37,934 bases of DNA from a virus, in IMG/VR virus record IMGVR_UViG_3300019360_000279, positions 1 through 37,934 of that record. One strand, written 5' to 3'. A program made the position numbers and the translations under genes. Below, one piece after another: positions 24,233-31,093 of this stretch; position 1 is the stretch's first letter; each line of letters begins with the position of its first letter. Under the pieces are notes generated by a model that did no database searches, was not told where the DNA came from, and saw only the letters and a program-made list of their open reading frames with translations.

Positions 24233-25237
24233 TCACTTGACGTTTTTGCGATTTGGGTCACTAGCGATAAATTTTCTCACTACTTCATCAATCGTGTTTC
24301 TAAAGACAACTGCGAGAATGGTTGCCATGCCAAACACAAAAGCCAGTAAGAGCATTCCTTTTTCACTTGTAAGAAAAGCCCAGACACCAGTGCCACCAGC
24401 TATCAGAGTTCCAAAAATCTCGCCATACCAACGCTTGACTCCGGTTGGTCCGACCTGAGTGGCAGGCGCGTCCGGCGAATCGCCTAACGGCTTTTGTTCG
24501 GTTGAGATTTCCTGCTCTGTCTTGATTGTCTTCGTTTGTTGATTTCCCGTAGTTTCTGAATACCCTCGAAAACCGTCCACGCTATCATTGCCAGCCGAAA
24601 AATCTTCATCGTCATTCTCCAAACTGAAATTGATAATGCTTTCAAAGTGTGTTGCTGTTTCGGCAATCTTTCGTCCCTTCTTGCGCTTATCACCGTTCAC
24701 GATTTCGCGTGCGTTGTAGAAATCGCTTGCATGGTCATTGATGTACCTGTCAAGAGTGTGAGGTTTGTCGTTTTCATCTTTGCGATACAAACCTTTCGTC
24801 ATGCCGATAAGTAGAGCTTCATAAGCCCACTTTGGCTCAAGCAATAAAGCTGGCTCTTTAACAAACAAATCACCGACACCACACGCATTGCCAACAGTGA
24901 GATAGTTATCTTCCCATGTCGTCTGCACTAATCCGCGTCCGTAGTAACCCGTGAACCAATACCGGTCTTGATTAGCTCTGCGTGGCGACCCTGCAAGTTC
25001 GCGTGTTTCTTTTACAGGCTGAAATTCAGTCCAAACACGATTAACCCGTTTGCCTGACTCATGCTTTGCTGTCGCTAAGATGTAAGAGAATTGCGGAATA
25101 TTCTTTAACCGCGTTTCTGTGTCAAAACGGTCAAGAATATAGTTCAAGCCATCAACCGTGCGTTGAGATTTAATCTCTCCGAATCGCTCACGATATGCGC
25201 TGTAAAACTTCTCTCTATTTAACCTCAGTCCATCCAT
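24233..25237 (-). CDS. Endolysin (GH19/lysozyme-like) with C-terminal two-span membrane domain
   Basis: Residues 1-200 form a muralytic domain: FSYILATAKHESGKRVNRVW places a likely catalytic Glu in KHESG, and YYGRGLVQTTWEDNY is the conserved substrate-cleft motif of GH19-type phage lysozymes. A polar linker (about 205-262) rich in Glu, Thr and Gln follows. Residues about 271-289 and 294-312 are two hydrophobic spans (IFGTLIAGGTGVWAFLTS, then GMLLLAFVFGMATILAVVF), with a charged tail. No N-terminal signal peptide is seen. The membrane part could act as a holin or pinholin, or tether the enzyme. No separate clear holin gene is present nearby, which supports a fused function. Confidence 0.87.
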   Translation of the reverse strand: MDGLRLNREKFYSAYRERFGEIKSQRTVDGLNYILDRFDTETRLKNIPQFSYILATAKHESGKRVNRVWTEFQPVKETRELAGSPRRANQDRYWFTGYYGRGLVQTTWEDNYLTVGNACGVGDLFVKEPALLLEPKWAYEALLIGMTKGLYRKDENDKPHTLDRYINDHASDFYNAREIVNGDKRKKGRKIAETATHFESIINFSLENDDEDFSAGNDSVDGFRGYSETTGNQQTKTIKTEQEISTEQKPLGDSPDAPATQVGPTGVKRWYGEIFGTLIAGGTGVWAFLTSEKGMLLLAFVFGMATILAVVFRNTIDEVVRKFIASDPNRKNVK

Positions 25238-25252
25238 CTGAAAATCGAAGCT

Positions 25253-25744
25253 CTATTTGCCTGTAATCGTTACTTTGAACGTCTGTTTTAGCTTTGAGAT
25301 TTCGTTCAACTTATCTCCCAAAAACTTTTCAGCTTTGCCGATTTGAACTTTGAAACAATCCCAAAACTTTTTATCCTTCGCGCTTTGCGAAACCGAATCA
25401 AAAAAGACTTTCGCATCACACTCTCTGACTGAATTGATTGACACTGCCGCACTTGCCGTATCCCCTTCAACGAGGCGCATTTTCGGCACACCTTCATCAT
25501 CAACGACAGACAACAACGCTTTAGAAATTTCATCTTCTATCGCGTTCATCTCTGCCATGACAGGCGATATTTTTGATTGATGTTTTTCAATAATTGGAGT
25601 GCAACGGGCGTCGTATTCTTCTTTGAGCGGTTGAAGGTCTTTCAGTTGGGCTTGTTTAAGCTTTGACAGCTTCGCGTTCAGCATTGACCATTCGTTTAGC
25701 TTCTCTGCGATTGACTTGCGGGTTGGCTTCATAATCGCTGACAC
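25253..25744 (-). CDS. Gam-like host-nuclease inhibitor (probable)
   Basis: A 163-residue protein with an N-terminal coiled coil (IAEKLNEWSMLNAKLSKLKQ continuing to about residue 80) and a small alpha/beta C-terminal half (MRLVEGDTASAAVSINSVRE, then FFDSVSQSAKDKKFWDCFKV). This layout fits Mu Gam, which binds DNA ends and protects them from exonucleases, and Gam is usual in transposable phages. It is the first gene of the leftward operon, whereas Mu carries gam in its early operon. The start is GTG 25744 (GGGG five bases upstream) or ATG 25732. The family call is moderate; a generic coiled-coil protein is the alternative. Confidence 0.6.
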   Translation of the reverse strand: MSAIMKPTRKSIAEKLNEWSMLNAKLSKLKQAQLKDLQPLKEEYDARCTPIIEKHQSKISPVMAEMNAIEDEISKALLSVVDDEGVPKMRLVEGDTASAAVSINSVRECDAKVFFDSVSQSAKDKKFWDCFKVQIGKAEKFLGDKLNEISKLKQTFKVTITGK

Positions 25745-25882
25745 TAACGCCCCAATGTTCGTTGCTGAACAGTAGTTTTTTTGCTTTCTAAGATTTTGCT
25801 GATTTGAATGATTTTTAAGGAAGGCTATTCCAAAAATAAATAACTTGGGTTAATGTGTGCCTGAAAGTGAGGTTGCCCCGAT

Positions 25883-26116
25883 ATGCTTCAATATGATTTT
25901 GGTTTTGCCCCCCGTCCGGCATTGAGACTCAGCGAGATTGAGCAAATCTTGCGTCGTCATCGCATCATCAATCCTATTCCGAGCCGTGCTAATTTAATCG
26001 AATTAGTCGAAGACGGAAGACTAGAAGGCAAACTCACAAACTATGGTTATATTGTTTATGAAGACAGTTTCAAAAAGTGGGTCAGAAGCTTACAGCCTGA
26101 ACAAATCGCTGCTTGA
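25883..26116 (+). CDS. Small helix-turn-helix-like DNA-binding protein
   Basis: A 77-residue protein read rightward from the gap opposite the Gam-like gene. LRLSEIEQILRRHRIINPIP, followed by SRANLIELVEDGRLEGKL and a short hairpin (NYGYIVYEDSFKKWV), looks like a winged-helix/excisionase-type domain. GTGAGG lies ten bases before the ATG. Divergent transcription from the 25745-25882 gap would let it regulate the leftward late operon. It is convergent with the zinc-ribbon gene. No specific family is claimed. Confidence 0.75.
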   Translation: MLQYDFGFAPRPALRLSEIEQILRRHRIINPIPSRANLIELVEDGRLEGKLTNYGYIVYEDSFKKWVRSLQPEQIAA

Positions 26117-26154
26117 GTGTTCTTAATAACAAATCTATCTCATAGCTTTTCTTT

Positions 26155-26775
26155 CTATTTCTTCGATCTTTTCAAAACGGAGATGTAAGTGCATCGGCAA
26201 TAACCGTAATGACTTGTACATTTATCAATAGGCAAATCCGGCACATTATCTAAACTGTATATCTCTCTGTTATGTTTCAAACAATTCTCGCAAGCACTAG
26301 CTTTTGCCGCTAAAATTTGTACGCCAATAATAATATCCCTGTTTTGCCGATACAATTCTAAAATCGCCCTTCTTCTTTCAGGTAAAATGTATTTCAGATA
26401 CTCCGTCTGAATCTCTTTTTTTAGAGGTTCGCGCCCAAGCTTTTTACGTAGATATTGACGAATAGATTCTTTGTCTTGTTTTTCTTTCAAATAGTTTTCT
26501 AAAATTCCGTTTATTGTTGCCCATTGAATTTCAACTTGCTCTGCGTCGTTTTCAGTCAATAGAACTTTCTGTTCATCGAAAGGACGGATACGGGAATAAA
26601 TAGGATTTTTACAGTTTGTGCATTTCGTCTTTGCTTGTGGTCTTTTTGCTAATACGAAATTGCAATACGGGCATTTTGAATGTTCATTGCCAATCGGCTT
26701 TATCATCAGTTTTCCGCATATTCCACAAAAGTTTGCAGAGTCCGCATTTTCATTCTGGCAAAAATGACATTTCAC
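26155..26775 (-). CDS. Zinc-ribbon protein with MuF-like terminal cysteine motif
   Basis: The N-terminal 60 residues carry four CxxC knuckles (C3/C6, C17/C20, C35/C38, C52/C55), i.e. two zinc ribbons. A helical middle follows (ENYLKEKQDKESIRQYLRKK and onward). The C-terminus has C162/C165, then C186, SHYGYCRC (H189, C193, C195), matching in spacing the C-x2-C...H...CRC end of phage MuF proteins such as the one at 18155-19651. It starts at GTG with AAGGTG upstream and follows the repressor by 12 bp, so it belongs to the lysogeny transcript and should be made in the lysogen. A role as co-regulator or as a defence or exclusion factor is possible; none is shown. Confidence 0.8.
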   Translation of the reverse strand: MKCHFCQNENADSANFCGICGKLMIKPIGNEHSKCPYCNFVLAKRPQAKTKCTNCKNPIYSRIRPFDEQKVLLTENDAEQVEIQWATINGILENYLKEKQDKESIRQYLRKKLGREPLKKEIQTEYLKYILPERRRAILELYRQNRDIIIGVQILAAKASACENCLKHNREIYSLDNVPDLPIDKCTSHYGYCRCTYISVLKRSKK

Positions 26776-26787
26776 ATCAATACACCT

Positions 26788-27744
26788 TCATTTCTTCTTA
26801 GATTTCTTACCCAAGACGAATTTATAAAAGTTTTCGAGTTCGTACATATCTAAATCACTTAAAGAAATTTTCTTAAACCTATTGAAAATTTCTCGCTTCC
26901 TATCAACGTCATTCCAATTTAATTCTTTGCGACAAATAGTTTGAATCCGTCTAATATATTCATTCCGTGAAACAGGGTTTACACCTTTTTGTATTGCATT
27001 CTTTTCTGCAATCTTCTCTCTTTTTAGTAGGTAATCTAATGCTTCCTCGAACTTTTCGATTGACAAATTTTTGTATGAGGTAATTTCATATCTTTGTTTG
27101 AATTGATTCATAACGACACCATAAGCATTGTTTCCCATGCGAATCGTTTCTAAACTACCAATGCGAACCAATAGTTCTTGGATTTGTCTAGCTTGCTGTT
27201 CTGTAATACTTCCATCAGGAGGTTTGTTAATGGTTCGTGTTGTATGTTTTTGCGTAATTATCTTTTGGCTATGACTGCCAATTAACATATCACCGCTATT
27301 AGTACGGAACTTAATTACATTTTCACCGCTCTTACTCTTTTGTTTTTGGTCTGGAATTAATAAATGGTTCAAATCTTTACGCAACTTACCAAGTGATTCA
27401 ATAGCAAAGGCAACTAACTCCTGATATTGGTCAACATCAACATTGTACTGTGAGGCATTAAGGCTTTCATCTACATATTTTGTAGCAATATCTTCATCAT
27501 TTAGATTTATAAGTTCAGGATAAATTGGTTCTTCACCTCCAATGAGCCATTCTTCTCTAACGCCCAGCTCCTGTGCCAATGCCTGAATTAATAAAGTGTT
27601 TGGCGTTCTTCTGCCATTCTCAATATGTGAGATTTGCCCCTGACTTTGCCCGACCCGCTCCCCTAACTCTTTAGTAGTGAGATTAAGCAGTTTACGAGCG
27701 TACTGAACTCTTTCGCCTATAAAATTCAATTCTACCGTTGACAT
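26788..27744 (-). CDS. XRE-family prophage repressor with ORF6C-like C-terminal region
   Basis: Residues about 8-65 form a Cro/CI helix-turn-helix (LLNLTTKELGERVGQSQGQI, then SHIENGRRTPNTLLIQALAQ). Further on, YGVVMNQFKQRYEITSYKN and LSIEKFEEALDYLLKRE resemble the ORF6C domain found in phage antirepressor and Rha-type proteins. There is no LexA-like Ser-Lys peptidase motif, so induction probably does not use RecA-stimulated self-cleavage. It is divergent from the early operon across 70 bp that hold a palindrome and a promoter-like element, the position of Mu repressor c. Its transcript continues into the zinc-ribbon gene. Confidence 0.85.
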   Translation of the reverse strand: MSTVELNFIGERVQYARKLLNLTTKELGERVGQSQGQISHIENGRRTPNTLLIQALAQELGVREEWLIGGEEPIYPELINLNDEDIATKYVDESLNASQYNVDVDQYQELVAFAIESLGKLRKDLNHLLIPDQKQKSKSGENVIKFRTNSGDMLIGSHSQKIITQKHTTRTINKPPDGSITEQQARQIQELLVRIGSLETIRMGNNAYGVVMNQFKQRYEITSYKNLSIEKFEEALDYLLKREKIAEKNAIQKGVNPVSRNEYIRRIQTICRKELNWNDVDRKREIFNRFKKISLSDLDMYELENFYKFVLGKKSKKK

Positions 27745-27747
27745 TTT

Positions 27748-27762
27748 TAATACAGAGTATTA
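27748..27762. promoter_or_regulatory. Candidate repressor operator (15-bp palindrome)
   Basis: TAATACAGAGTATTA is a perfect 6-bp inverted repeat with a three-base centre, three bases upstream of the repressor ATG in the divergent gap. XRE repressors bind such sites; here binding would autoregulate the repressor and could affect the early promoter 10 bp away. Confidence 0.6.
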
Positions 27763-27771
27763 TTTATTACG

Positions 27772-27801
27772 TTGTAGCTTACCGATGTAACGATTTATAA
27801 A
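27772..27801 (+). promoter_or_regulatory. Candidate early promoter (rightward)
   Basis: TTGTAG (27772-27777) and TATAAA (27796-27801) are 18 bp apart, a sigma70-like arrangement with a weak -35 and a good -10, ending 13 bp before the first rightward ATG (27815). It overlaps the intergenic operator region, as expected for a repressor-controlled early promoter. Prediction only. Confidence 0.45.
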
Positions 27802-27814
27802 AAAAAGAAACAAA

Positions 27815-28012
27815 ATGATTGAATTAGAACCAGCTAATTTTCCCAATCAGCCAGATTTGCTAAGTCAGATAAATCAACTTTGTCAGACTCTTTCAAATCT
27901 TGAGCAAATAATTGCTCAACTAGAGCCGAAGCATATTTTATTTCTGTCTGCAAATCACTCCCCTTTAAGTGGGCGAGAATTGCACATTGTTGAGCCAGAT
28001 TCGCCTGCATAA
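27815..28012 (+). CDS. Small hypothetical protein, first rightward early frame
   Basis: A 65-residue frame following the predicted early promoter. LLSQINQLCQTLSNLEQIIA is a short amphipathic helix or coiled coil; the rest is unremarkable. An A/G-rich stretch (AAAAAAAAGAAACAAA) precedes the ATG, which is a weak ribosome binding site. A minus-strand frame of equal length covers the same bases (27834-28031) and coding cannot be decided from sequence alone. The plus frame is preferred for orientation and for its position ahead of the Ner-like gene. If neither is coding, this is a 340-bp leader between repressor and Ner-like gene. Confidence 0.4.
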   Translation: MIELEPANFPNQPDLLSQINQLCQTLSNLEQIIAQLEPKHILFLSANHSPLSGRELHIVEPDSPA

Positions 28013-28086
28013 GACAGCGCAATAAAATCATCTTGTTCTTTTTCCATAGCTTTCACCTGTAAGCAAATTTCAAAAGGAAACTAACA

Positions 28087-28314
28087 ATGAACCCAAAGCA
28101 AGTCAAGATTTACCTAATAGAAAAAGATTTAACTATTCAGGGAATAGCTAAAAAACTTTGCCGTGACAATCAATCAGAACAAGCAATCCGCGTGATGATT
28201 TCGCAAATGATACACGGGCATCGTTATTACCCCGCGCTGGCAAAGCGGTTGAAAACCCGTTTCGGCGTTGCCATTCCCCGCCCTTCAAATCAACAACTGA
28301 AAAAAGTAGCTTAA
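28087..28314 (+). CDS. Ner/Cro-like small DNA-binding regulator
   Basis: A 75-residue basic protein: VKIYLIEKDLTIQGIAKKLC followed by RVMISQMIHGHRYYPALAKR and LKTRFGVAIP is a lambda-repressor-like helix-turn-helix with the typical helix 2/helix 3 pair. Its size and its place opposite the repressor match Mu Ner, a negative regulator that shuts down early and repressor promoters. A good Shine-Dalgarno sequence (AAGGAAA) lies six bases upstream of ATG. It is followed 20 bp later by the Rha-type gene. Confidence 0.8.
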   Translation: MNPKQVKIYLIEKDLTIQGIAKKLCRDNQSEQAIRVMISQMIHGHRYYPALAKRLKTRFGVAIPRPSNQQLKKVA

Positions 28315-28334
28315 ACAGCGAAAGGAAAATAACC

Positions 28335-28964
28335 ATGTCAGACAGTCCTAAATTAAAAGTTATTGAAGGTCATGTTTACGCGAGTTCTTTAGACATAGCC
28401 AAAACTTTTAGCAAACATCACTTTCACGTCATAGAAGCGATTGAGAACACCTTAAACGCATCGAAAAAGCGTGGCGTTGAGCCTACCGACCTTGAAATCA
28501 TCAAAGAATTTTCACTCGTCAATTTTGACGAGTCAAACTACACAGACCGCAAAGGTGAAACCCGTAAAATTTACAACATGACCCGCGACGGATTTGCCAT
28601 TGTCGCAATGGGCTTCACTGGCGCAAAAGCGCAAGTTTGGAAGATTCGCTACATCAACGAGTTCAATCGGATGGAGCGCGAACTGCAAACCCGTAATCTC
28701 AAAAATCAACATGATGCCCAATTCAGATTCGACTTTCCCGAATGTGCAGACACATTTGATAAAACCCGTCAGTCTATGACTGTCACTTACGCGCTTGGAC
28801 GGTTGACCGAATGCGGCTTGATGATTCCGCCTGTTTCGCGTCAGCAAATTATCAATCTTATAAAACGACAAACCCTGGACGGTTTCAACGATGGGCGAAC
28901 GTGGCATATCTACGCCGATTCTTTCAACCGTTTCCTAGAACTCCGCGCACGCCGCGCCGCATAA
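28335..28964 (+). CDS. Rha-family phage regulatory protein
   Basis: Residues about 10-105 match the Rha (pRha) domain: VYASSLDIAKTFSKHHFHVI, an LVNFDESNYTDRKGETRKIY segment, and YNMTRDGFAIVAMGFTGAKA with AQVWKIRYINEFNRME. Rha proteins are lambdoid-phage regulators; in phi80 and P22 relatives rha interferes with growth in hosts lacking IHF. The C-terminal part (LTECGLMIPPVSRQQIINLI, DGFNDGRTWHIYADSFNRFL) is a second putative DNA-binding segment like an excisionase-type winged helix. AAAGGAAA supports the start. In this place it probably controls early transcription. Confidence 0.9.
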   Translation: MSDSPKLKVIEGHVYASSLDIAKTFSKHHFHVIEAIENTLNASKKRGVEPTDLEIIKEFSLVNFDESNYTDRKGETRKIYNMTRDGFAIVAMGFTGAKAQVWKIRYINEFNRMERELQTRNLKNQHDAQFRFDFPECADTFDKTRQSMTVTYALGRLTECGLMIPPVSRQQIINLIKRQTLDGFNDGRTWHIYADSFNRFLELRARRAA

Positions 28965-29035
28965 ACTAAAAAATTTTACCCAAAATTGAAAGTTGAATTT
29001 CAGCAGGATTTTCAACACGACAGATTGAAAACGAT

Positions 29036-29431
29036 ATGAGAGACCCAAACGACATTATTGCAGAAGCCGCTTATCCGTGCGTGAAACTGCTTGCTAATAA
29101 CGATTATCAAGTCACGTTGACCCGGATGTATAAAATCATAAGCGAAGAGCATCGCTATCAAGAATTATGTCGGCTTGTTACCGCAATCGGCAGACACAAT
29201 CCGACAGGCTTACTTGAGATTCAGGCACACTTTAATTCTGTCTGTGAAAACGCACTCGGCGCAGTTCCCGCGTTCACAATCGCACAACTCAACAAAGAGT
29301 TAAACGATGTCCCACAAGCCATTCTTGAACATCGCCCAATCCCTGAACAAAAGAAAGAAATCAATCAGGCAATCGCCGCGTTGACCGCCCGCCTAAAAGA
29401 CCTTGAACAACAGGAGGCTTTGAACAAATGA
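29036..29431 (+). CDS. Hypothetical early protein
   Basis: A 131-residue soluble helical protein (YPCVKLLANNDYQVTLTRMY, IAQLNKELNDVPQAILEHRP) ending in a coiled coil (QAIAALTARLKDLEQQEALN). It is the first of a run of four ATGA-coupled early genes leading through GemA, so it is surely part of the rightward operon. Function not recognised. The ribosome binding site is weak (GAAAACGAT before ATG). Confidence 0.75.
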   Translation: MRDPNDIIAEAAYPCVKLLANNDYQVTLTRMYKIISEEHRYQELCRLVTAIGRHNPTGLLEIQAHFNSVCENALGAVPAFTIAQLNKELNDVPQAILEHRPIPEQKKEINQAIAALTARLKDLEQQEALNK

Positions 29432-29694
29432 CAGACAATTCAACGACACAAAATCAGCCCCGTGACATTCAGAGTTATCTGAAAACGACTCTTGAGATTT
29501 TCGAGTACGGTTTCACGAGCATTGCAGTTTTGTCGCATCAATCGCCAGCGTGGTTGGACGCAAAATTAACCACTCTGTGCGAGCGCGTGCGAACGTCAAC
29601 AGACGAAGAGTTTTCACGCATCGCCGGAAAGTTCATGTATCGAATCGCTCTGACTCTGAATTGGAAAACGAACGCGAATAGGAGGATTCAATGA
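29428..29694 (+). CDS. Hypothetical early protein
   Basis: An 88-residue protein, ATGA-coupled on both sides (to 29036-29431 and to GemA). IQSYLKTTLEIFEYGFTSIA and AWLDAKLTTLCERVRTSTDE are helical segments. The upstream bases CAGGAGG end 13 bp before the ATG. No domain recognised; context suggests an accessory of early phage development. Confidence 0.7.
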   Translation: MTDNSTTQNQPRDIQSYLKTTLEIFEYGFTSIAVLSHQSPAWLDAKLTTLCERVRTSTDEEFSRIAGKFMYRIALTLNWKTNANRRIQ

Positions 29695-30179
29695 ACTCAA
29701 AACATTGTGGACAACTTCAACCCGCACAAACAGCAATCGGCAACAAATCACAGAAGCAAGTTCAAGCGATATGGGGCTTGGCTCGCAAGTGGAGATTTGA
29801 CCACGAATCTTTGCATGAACTTGTCGCAGATGTGACGGGCAAGGATTCGATTCGCGCTCTGAATAAGAAAGAAGCTGACGCCGTTATCGCACGTCTTGGC
29901 GGCTCGCCGTTTTACGCAGACAAAGCCGGAACGCCACGCCGGACGATTCAATATCGCAGACAAAAAACGGGTGTGGTCCAACTTGAAACAGGCAAGCAAT
30001 TAAAACTCATGCGCGACGTTTCCGCAAAGCTTGGTTGGAATGACGAGACTTTGAAAAACTTCTGCCTTCGCCAAATCAAAAAGCAAATTCCTACAACAAC
30101 CAAAGAGGCACAAAAAGTTATTGAGCCAATGAAAGCAATGCTCGCTCGCAACAAGCAAGAACCAAAGGAGGTTGCATGA
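29691..30179 (+). CDS. gemA: GemA/Mu gp16-family regulatory protein
   Basis: This 162-residue protein matches the GemA (DUF1018) family of transposable phages: QKQVQAIWGLARKWRFDHES, LVADVTGKDSIRALNKKEAD, and AVIARLGGSPF at the start, then a DNA-binding-like segment (LKLMRDVSAKLGWNDETLKN). In Mu, GemA modulates host gene expression and DNA topology. Its presence independently supports the Mu-like assignment. It is coupled by ATGA to the genes before and after, with AGGAGG ten bases before its ATG. Confidence 0.88.
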   Translation: MNSKHCGQLQPAQTAIGNKSQKQVQAIWGLARKWRFDHESLHELVADVTGKDSIRALNKKEADAVIARLGGSPFYADKAGTPRRTIQYRRQKTGVVQLETGKQLKLMRDVSAKLGWNDETLKNFCLRQIKKQIPTTTKEAQKVIEPMKAMLARNKQEPKEVA

Positions 30180-30736
30180 ATAACGTCCCCGAATTTGCAT
30201 ATCATATTTCGCCAAAATGTTATGACTGTTTTGATAGTGGTTTAGTTAATCACCATCACACACTTGGAGTAATTTCACATTGCCCAAACTGTTATAGCTC
30301 GCTGTTTTTCTCTGATGCATCACGTAAGTTTCAAAGCGTAGTCCTTGACCTTCAACAGCGTGGCAAAGAGATTGACAAGTCGCTTTTCTTCTTAGCTCAA
30401 ACACTGACTCCATTTACAAGCGACAAGCCTGTGAAGCGTGAGTATTTAGACACTTGGTTAAAATCAACAGAGCGTCAAACAAAATCTAACCTTGCAAGGT
30501 TGCAAAACGAATGGTTGCTACCAATCGGCTCACGCAAACATGAACCATTCGGACATTGGATAATCACAACAGAAACCGATTTCAGAGAGTGGCGACGCGA
30601 AGCCCGGCAAGCGGCTATCACACGCCTGACAACTATTCACAGAGTTGAACGCCACAATTTTCCAGAACTATCAGGTCAAACAAAGATGGATTTCGCTGTA
30701 CAGATTGCCAACGAGATTGCAGAGGTCTGCGAATGA
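30176..30736 (+). CDS. Early protein with N-terminal zinc-finger-like cysteines
   Basis: A 186-residue protein whose first 40 residues hold CYDCFDSG and HCPNCYSS, two CxxC pairs separated by about 20 residues, a single zinc ribbon of the DnaJ-like 'CxxCxxxG' type. The remainder is helical and basic, with REYLDTWLKSTERQTKSNLA and RLQNEWLLPIGSRK, suggesting a DNA-binding or replication-related accessory. It overlaps GemA and the following winged-helix gene by ATGA. No precise family is recognised. Confidence 0.75.
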   Translation: MNNVPEFAYHISPKCYDCFDSGLVNHHHTLGVISHCPNCYSSLFFSDASRKFQSVVLDLQQRGKEIDKSLFFLAQTLTPFTSDKPVKREYLDTWLKSTERQTKSNLARLQNEWLLPIGSRKHEPFGHWIITTETDFREWRREARQAAITRLTTIHRVERHNFPELSGQTKMDFAVQIANEIAEVCE

Positions 30737-30996
30737 AACAAAATCGTTACTCAAACAATGGAGTCTTAAAACACGCAAAAGTTCTTGAAGCATTACGCGG
30801 ACTAGAGTTTGAGCCTGTAACTCTAAAACGAGTCTCTGAGCGCACAGGTTTCAATGCAAATTACTGCTTTCGCGCACTGCAAACTTGGGAAGAAATTGGA
30901 TGGGCAAAACAGCTTGAGGACGGACGCTGGACAGTGACAACACAGCTAATGCGTTTCTCGCGTACCTACGAGGAAACGCTTGAAAACACAATTTAA
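30733..30996 (+). CDS. Small winged-helix regulator
   Basis: An 87-residue protein with winged-helix character: HAKVLEALRGLEFEPVTLKR, then VSERTGFNANYCFRALQTWE and the wing GWAKQLEDGRWTVTTQLMRF, similar to IclR/MarR-type N-terminal domains. It ends four bases before a palindrome-rich intergenic region (31000-31078), so it might bind there and control the next gene set. ATGA-coupled to the preceding gene. Confidence 0.75.
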   Translation: MKQNRYSNNGVLKHAKVLEALRGLEFEPVTLKRVSERTGFNANYCFRALQTWEEIGWAKQLEDGRWTVTTQLMRFSRTYEETLENTI

Positions 30997-30999
30997 GAA

Positions 31000-31078
31000 T
31001 TCACAAATTTGTGAACTCTTAGAACGGAAAATGCAATTTTCCTAAGATTTTTCAAAACAGGATTCACAAATTGTGAAT
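31000..31078. promoter_or_regulatory. Cluster of three palindromes between early genes
   Basis: TTCACAAATTTGTGAA (31000-31015) and ATTCACAAATTGTGAAT (31062-31078) are near-identical perfect palindromes, 62 bp apart start to start, like paired operator half-sites for one dimeric regulator. Between them GGAAAATGCAATTTTCC (31026-31042) is a perfect 7-bp inverted repeat with a 3-base loop. The second operator-like site ends 16 bp before the ATG of the next gene. This is the only sizeable gap in the 29-32 kb operon, so it is probably a regulated promoter. Confidence 0.75.
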
Positions 31079-31093
31079 TTTAACGAGGCAAAC

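Noticed and set aside
25745-25882. Late promoter in the divergent gap
   Set aside because: Some TTGGAA/TTAAAA-like words exist on minus, but spacing and match are too poor to call; an activator-dependent promoter is possible.
27834-28031. Minus-strand 65-codon frame in the switch region
   Set aside because: Overlaps the plus-strand candidate and would run against the early promoter; no better coding signal. Not excluded, but not annotated.
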